Positions 11,928 through 15,592 of a stretch of 15,592 bases of DNA are shown piece after piece. A program made the position numbers and the translations under genes. This DNA is from Thermacetogenium sp. UBA5472. Lineage in GTDB: Bacteria; Bacillota; DSM-12270; Thermacetogeniales; Thermacetogeniaceae. Each line of letters starts with the position of its first letter. The stretch's first letter is position 1. The stretch spans positions 17,454-33,045 of the forward strand of contig DIQC01000060.1 of NCBI GenBank assembly GCA_002426495.1. The letters are read 5' to 3'. The notes beneath the pieces are model-generated. The model was not told the DNA's origin, searched no databases, and saw only the letters and a program-made list of their open reading frames with translations.

Positions 11928-13766
11928 ATGTTTCATTTTCGTAGGAAAAAGAGTATTGCATTATTGTTAACGGTTTGTTTTTTGTTTGTGATGGTTATGC
12001 CCGGGTATGCTGCAGGAACCGAAGTCACAGGAAATTCACTTCAGGATGCCAGGGATGGGATTGTCGGTTATTACTCCAAGAACAAAACCAATTTGGGCAC
12101 TTGGCGAGAAGTGGTTGCTCTCAACGCAGCCGGACAGGATGTGTCAACGGCTCCTTGGACGCTGCCTGATTGGAAGGCAGATCAACTTAATGAGAAATCA
12201 CAGCCAACTGATTACGCAGGGAAAACCCTTAGCATGCTGGCTGCAGGTCAGAATCCAAAAGATGTTGGGGGCAGGGATCTAGTGGCCGAACTGGCTGCAA
12301 AGCAAAAAGATGATGGCAGTTTTAGTTCCTTGATTAACCAGCAGGCTTGGGCTGTTATTGCGCTAGATACAGCCGGGGGAAATTATGACATTGGCAAGGC
12401 CATGGAAGTCATTTTAACTAAACAGAAAGCCGATGGCGGTTTTGGCCTTTTTGGTGATACAGCAGATCCGGATATTACCGGTGAAGTGCTGATGGCCATT
12501 GCACCCCACAAAGATATTGCCGGTGTTTCAGCTGTTGTTAATAAAGCCATAGAGTGCTTGAAAAAAATGCAGCTGTCTGACGGAGGGTTTGCTAGCTGGG
12601 GTCAAGAAGCCCCAGAGTCTGCAGCTGCTGTAATCAGGGGATTGCTTGCCTGTGGTGAGAAAAATATCACTTCAGGCGACTGGCAACAAGAAAAAGGGAA
12701 CATGATCGATGCCCTCTTTTCCTTCCAGCTGGAGGACGGGTCATTCGTTCATGCGACATCAGAAACTAAATATAATGGTATGGCAACTGAACAAGCTCTG
12801 CAGGCAGTTGCTGATATGGTAACCGCAGGTATAACTTATACTGTAAAGACCGGCCAAAGGCATACCGGCGATGAAGCAGCTGAAGCGACAGTTAGGGTCA
12901 GGGTTGAAGGATTAACCGAAAGTCTTGCTGATAAAACAGTGACTGTAACAGAAGGTACAGCCCTTGATGCCCTTAAAGCAGCAGTTGGGGAGCAAAATGT
13001 AGTTGCTCCTGATGACTTTATCACTAGTATTCTGGACGAGAGCGGCAAACAGATATCAGGTGAGATCAGCACCAGTTGGATGTACTATGTCATCAGAGAT
13101 GGATCTATCGAACAGGGAGCGTTTTCTGAAGGTGCTGGAGACTATAATGTCCGGGATGAGGATCAGGTTATTTTCTATAACGGTGCAATGGACAGTACAT
13201 GGGCACCGAAGACATTCTTCCCGGTAGTGAGCATTGACCCGCAGTCACCGCTTGTCGGTCAAGATATCACGATGACCATTAAAGCCATGAAATACGACTG
13301 GATGGCTGGCCTGGTAGAATTGACTGCAGAAGAGTTAGAGTCCATTGGGGAATATACGGTGATGGTCGGGGATAAGCAATATAATTCTCAAAATGGCAAG
13401 GTTACCTTTACGGCTGCTGAGGCTGGTTCCCTTCCTTACATCATTACCAACAAGAATGAAACAGGATATCCTGATGTGGTGACTTACAAAGGCAGTATTA
13501 ACGTTATCGCTGGCAGTAAAGATAAAGACGATAAAGACGTAATAACACCTTCAGATGACCCGAAGCCGGGCGATCCTCAGGATGTTAATGGAACGGATCA
13601 GGGGCAGCATGACAAGACAGGTGGTACTGACCAACAGGATAAGGACATGAAAAATGGTTCTAATCCCAAAACAGGTGATAATAATACACTTTTCTTCCTT
13701 GCGACAGCAGTACTGTTAGGTGCAGGAGCCTTAATTGTGATTGTGCGCAGAAAAGTGCTGACTTAA
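11928..13766 (+). CDS. Wall-anchored transcobalamin/intrinsic-factor-like surface protein
   Basis: A 612-residue secreted protein. A signal peptide (about 1-29, ending GYAAG) precedes an alpha/alpha-toroid region (about 35-310) with four repeats of the Q-x-x-DG-G/S-F type: QKDDGSF (126-132), QKADGGF (166-172), QLSDGGF (215-221) and QLEDGSF (267-273). Residues about 320-430 fit the DUF4430/transcobalamin C-terminal domain (SWMYYVIRDGSIEQGAF, DEDQVIFYNG). An Ig-like stretch (432-528), a charged D/K/G linker, the sorting signal NPKTG (579-583), a hydrophobic helix and RRK tail follow. Alpha-toroid then beta-domain is the order in human transcobalamin and intrinsic factor. Together with the cobalamin riboswitch upstream, this argues for capture of cobalamin or a corrinoid at the cell surface. 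The ribosome site gaggagggg supports the ATG at 11928. Binding is inferred. Confidence 0.85.
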   Translation: MFHFRRKKSIALLLTVCFLFVMVMPGYAAGTEVTGNSLQDARDGIVGYYSKNKTNLGTWREVVALNAAGQDVSTAPWTLPDWKADQLNEKSQPTDYAGKTLSMLAAGQNPKDVGGRDLVAELAAKQKDDGSFSSLINQQAWAVIALDTAGGNYDIGKAMEVILTKQKADGGFGLFGDTADPDITGEVLMAIAPHKDIAGVSAVVNKAIECLKKMQLSDGGFASWGQEAPESAAAVIRGLLACGEKNITSGDWQQEKGNMIDALFSFQLEDGSFVHATSETKYNGMATEQALQAVADMVTAGITYTVKTGQRHTGDEAAEATVRVRVEGLTESLADKTVTVTEGTALDALKAAVGEQNVVAPDDFITSILDESGKQISGEISTSWMYYVIRDGSIEQGAFSEGAGDYNVRDEDQVIFYNGAMDSTWAPKTFFPVVSIDPQSPLVGQDITMTIKAMKYDWMAGLVELTAEELESIGEYTVMVGDKQYNSQNGKVTFTAAEAGSLPYIITNKNETGYPDVVTYKGSINVIAGSKDKDDKDVITPSDDPKPGDPQDVNGTDQGQHDKTGGTDQQDKDMKNGSNPKTGDNNTLFFLATAVLLGAGALIVIVRRKVLT

Positions 13767-14056
13767 TCTGAGCTAAAGTAAGTAGGTGTTTTCCTTATGG
13801 CTTTGTATAAACGAACGGCAAGGCCAGGCAGTAGAATCGAGTTTATTTATGGGTTTCCGGGGTGGGCTGAGTTTTCCCTCTTCTCAGGCCTGCCTCTGAG
13901 CCCTATTTAAGCAAGAATGATCTGCTAAGAGGTCAATGCAATGACTTGGTTGGCGTTAGAGTTCCGCTTGCGAAAAAGCGGGAGACCTACTTCAAGGTAG
14001 TCAGTTAAATAGTTTAGGCGGTAGCACCAAGAGGCATACATCTGATAGGGGTGTGG
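13767..14056 (+). other. 290-nt spacer with hairpins, no recognized element
   Basis: No gene, cobalamin riboswitch or T-run terminator was found. Visible structure: gggctgag (about 13864-13871) can pair either with ctcaggcc or with ctgagccc downstream, two mutually exclusive folds. A 6-bp stem ccgctt/aagcgg (13964-13969, 13976-13981) has a purine-rich loop. A T-box-like word (ggcggtagcacc) near 14017 does not match the T-box core. An unknown leader for the following gene is possible. Confidence 0.4.
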
Positions 14057-14809
14057 ATGATGAATAAAAAGAAGAATAAAAAGATCTATCTTATTCTATT
14101 ATTGGTGATCATGTTGGGGGTGTTGGTGCCGGTTTTGTATGCTGCTAGTCAGCAGGGAGAAGAAGAGCCCTCAATCAGTGCAAATATGCAGGAGGAAAAA
14201 GATAAAAGTGGGGATAGTGAGCAAAAGAAGCTGAGTGAAGAAGAGCAAGAACCGGCTGCTGTGGCAGCAGAGGAAGAGCCCAAAGTTTCGGACTCTTCAA
14301 AAGAGGAAGCTGCAAAAAATGCAAATGAGGATAACCAGGATAAGGAACAGAAGAGTACCTCTTCTAAGAAAAGCACTTCTTCTGACAGCCAGTCATCAGC
14401 TGGTTCTACGCAGGCAAGTCAGAAGAATAGTTCTCCTGATAAAAAACCCGCTCCTTCTTCTAAAGTTGAGGGGAATACAGGGCCAGCAGCCGGTTATATG
14501 CGGGTAAGCGTAACCATTGTGGACAAAAACACGAATAGATTGTATTCTTCAGCAGTGGTGGATATGAAGGAAAAAGGGAGTGCTTTAGATGCCCTCTATG
14601 CCACAGGGGTATCTTGTAGGGTAGAGTCCAATGGCTATGTAAAAGAAATCAAGGGGGTAAGTGAGGATTTGAGCAACGGAGGGGGATGGATGTACGCGGT
14701 AAATGGTGGACCTCCTCCAGGTACAGGTTCAGCTAGTTATACAGTCAACAATGGTGATAGCATTCTTTGGTATTACGGCACATTTGGTGATCAACCTCCC
14801 AAGCTTTAA
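14057..14809 (+). CDS. Membrane-anchored DUF4430 (transcobalamin C-terminal-like) protein
   Basis: A 250-residue exported protein. A lysine-rich start is followed by one hydrophobic helix (about 9-29) acting as signal peptide or anchor. A long low-complexity linker rich in E, K, S and Q (about 31-143) follows, then one DUF4430-type domain (about 147-245) containing GGGWMYAVNG (208-217) and DSILWYYGTFG near the end. The domain corresponds to the second domain of the protein encoded upstream, without the toroid. The linker would let the domain reach through the cell wall. It lacks a sortase signal. A GTG at 14051 is in frame, but the ATG pair at 14057/14060 fits the agggg ribosome site (14047-14051) better. 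It probably presents or hands over cobalamin near the membrane; this is inference from domain and neighbours. Confidence 0.8.
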   Translation: MMNKKKNKKIYLILLLVIMLGVLVPVLYAASQQGEEEPSISANMQEEKDKSGDSEQKKLSEEEQEPAAVAAEEEPKVSDSSKEEAAKNANEDNQDKEQKSTSSKKSTSSDSQSSAGSTQASQKNSSPDKKPAPSSKVEGNTGPAAGYMRVSVTIVDKNTNRLYSSAVVDMKEKGSALDALYATGVSCRVESNGYVKEIKGVSEDLSNGGGWMYAVNGGPPPGTGSASYTVNNGDSILWYYGTFGDQPPKL

Positions 14810-14942
14810 TTGGCTTGGTGTGAACAATGCAATGCTGTTGCTTTCATAACGGTATGCTATGTGTAATAGATGCTAGTTTACATAAAACAGCAGCGGAACA
14901 TCAGCGCAAGCGGCATAGTTGATTACAGACAAAGGAGGCCCT

Positions 14943-15592
14943 ATGCTAGACCAACTATCCTACAAAGACAGAAACACCTTCTTACAAAATGTGCATACAG
15001 CAGCTGTGTTGACCTACCTGGCGGCACTGCTCCTGCTGCCGCTCATCTTAGCCCATCCACTGTACCTGCTGGGGGTTCTCCTGGCCGGTATTCTGGCTAT
15101 TGTTGTGTCAGATGCTGTTGAAGAGTGCCTGCCCTTTTTTGTGATGGGGATCTGGGTGGCTGTGTTTGTCATGATTGTCAATCCGCTGGTTGCTCAGAGC
15201 GGTAGCACTGTTCTGTTCAATGGTCCAGAACTTCCGGTGCTCGGCAGGCTGCGTATTACCCTGGAGGCGATCTGCTATGGGGCGACGATGGGAGTTCGCC
15301 TGATGGCTATTATTCTTACTTTTGCCCTTTATAATGCTGTTGTTCATCCAGATAAGGTTACCGGACTCTTCTCTCGTTTTGCCTGGAAGTCCTCACTGCT
15401 GGTTTCCCTGGCCACCAGGATGATTCCGACTACTGCACGGGATCTTTACGGTGCCAGGGAGGTGCAGCAGATGCGAGGGGTTGATTTCAGTTCAGGCAGT
15501 TTGCGGGAACGCATCAAGAAGTACTCGTGGCTGGTAGAGGTGCTTCTTTACACTTCATTAGAAGGCTCATTAGAGACAGCGGAGGCTATGCA
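14943..15592 (+). CDS. ECF transporter T component (EcfT/CbiQ family), cut by the window end
   Basis: The first 216 residues of an open frame that continues past the window. ATG at 14943 follows a strong aaaggagg site. Several transmembrane helices (about 18-52, 62-84, 105-135) precede the cytoplasmic coupling region with TRMIPTTARDLYGAREVQQMRGVDF (about 158-182), which holds the first of the two short Arg-containing coupling motifs of EcfT. The sequence stops at SLETAEAM, just where the second motif normally begins. EcfT links the two ECF ATPases to a substrate-binding S component. Family length is about 260 residues, so roughly 45 are missing. Its position after two transcobalamin-like proteins and a cobalamin riboswitch suggests cobalamin or cobalt as cargo. 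The 133-nt spacer before it shows no terminator. Confidence 0.88.
   Translation, partial: MLDQLSYKDRNTFLQNVHTAAVLTYLAALLLLPLILAHPLYLLGVLLAGILAIVVSDAVEECLPFFVMGIWVAVFVMIVNPLVAQSGSTVLFNGPELPVLGRLRITLEAICYGATMGVRLMAIILTFALYNAVVHPDKVTGLFSRFAWKSSLLVSLATRMIPTTARDLYGAREVQQMRGVDFSSGSLRERIKKYSWLVEVLLYTSLEGSLETAEAM

Noticed and set aside
14010..14040. T-box-like word before the second DUF4430 gene
   Set aside because: The core does not match the T-box consensus, no terminator follows, and no stem I features were seen.
14870..15121. Open frame overlapping the start of the EcfT gene
   Set aside because: Different frame from the clear EcfT coding sequence, without a ribosome site or membrane-protein pattern.
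1..15592. CRISPR arrays, tRNA or rRNA genes, insertion sequences
   Set aside because: No regularly spaced repeats, no tRNA cloverleaf or rRNA-like sequence, and no transposase or integrase reading frame was found.

Overview
The window reads as chromosomal DNA of an anaerobic, Gram-positive, low-to-mid GC bacterium, most likely a clostridial Firmicute of the Peptococcaceae type. The reasons are strong AGGAGG-type ribosome sites with frequent TTG/GTG starts, a Gram-positive lipoprotein, a sortase-type sorting signal, a cobalamin riboswitch with intrinsic terminators, a hydrogenase maturation protease, a selenium-type YedE, and an anaerobe-type set of NifX-like/MinD-ferredoxin genes. The lineage is an inference from gene content. 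No rRNA, tRNA, CRISPR array or transposase gene was seen.

Layout. (1) 1-1512: deoC (deoxyribose-phosphate aldolase) with a hairpin terminator, a second long hairpin, and a stand-alone hydrogenase maturation protease. (2) 1624-4145: a complete methionine ABC importer, metN-metI-metQ, with no S-box leader. (3) 4146-4632: a 490-nt non-coding stretch with a repeated hairpin, a perfect 12-bp palindrome and further hairpins, then tusA and yedE on the minus strand (4633-5958), probably for selenium or sulfur handling. (4) 5959-6504: another non-coding stretch with a second copy of the same hairpin, a block of predicted RNA-like structure, a promoter and the same palindrome. (5) 6505-8934: four genes, NifX-like / MinD-ferredoxin / MinD-ferredoxin / NifX-like, closed by a terminator; then promoter, palindrome, an Mrp-family ATPase (9248-10087) and a Dph6-like PP-loop ATPase (10124-10786). 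(6) 10787-11535: a repeat-bearing spacer and a DUF1648 membrane protein. (7) 11580-15592: a promoter, a cobalamin riboswitch with two tandem terminators, a 612-residue wall-anchored protein built like transcobalamin/intrinsic factor, a second membrane-anchored protein with the same C-terminal type of domain, and an EcfT-like transporter subunit that runs off the end of the window.

The two most interesting systems are as follows. First, region 7 looks like a Gram-positive surface system for capturing and importing cobalamin: a riboswitch-controlled, sortase-anchored, transcobalamin-like binder followed by a second presenter and an energy-coupling-factor transporter. Second, region 5 resembles the 'orange protein' (ORP) type of metal-sulfur cluster assembly genes. 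The palindrome GGGCATATGCCC (one copy with a mismatch) sits upstream of both of its transcription units and, unexpectedly, also at an apparently geneless site at 4344. That points to one regulator, not encoded here, controlling all three. Dispersed small palindromes that share the loop core GGGACGGTTC are scattered through the spacers.
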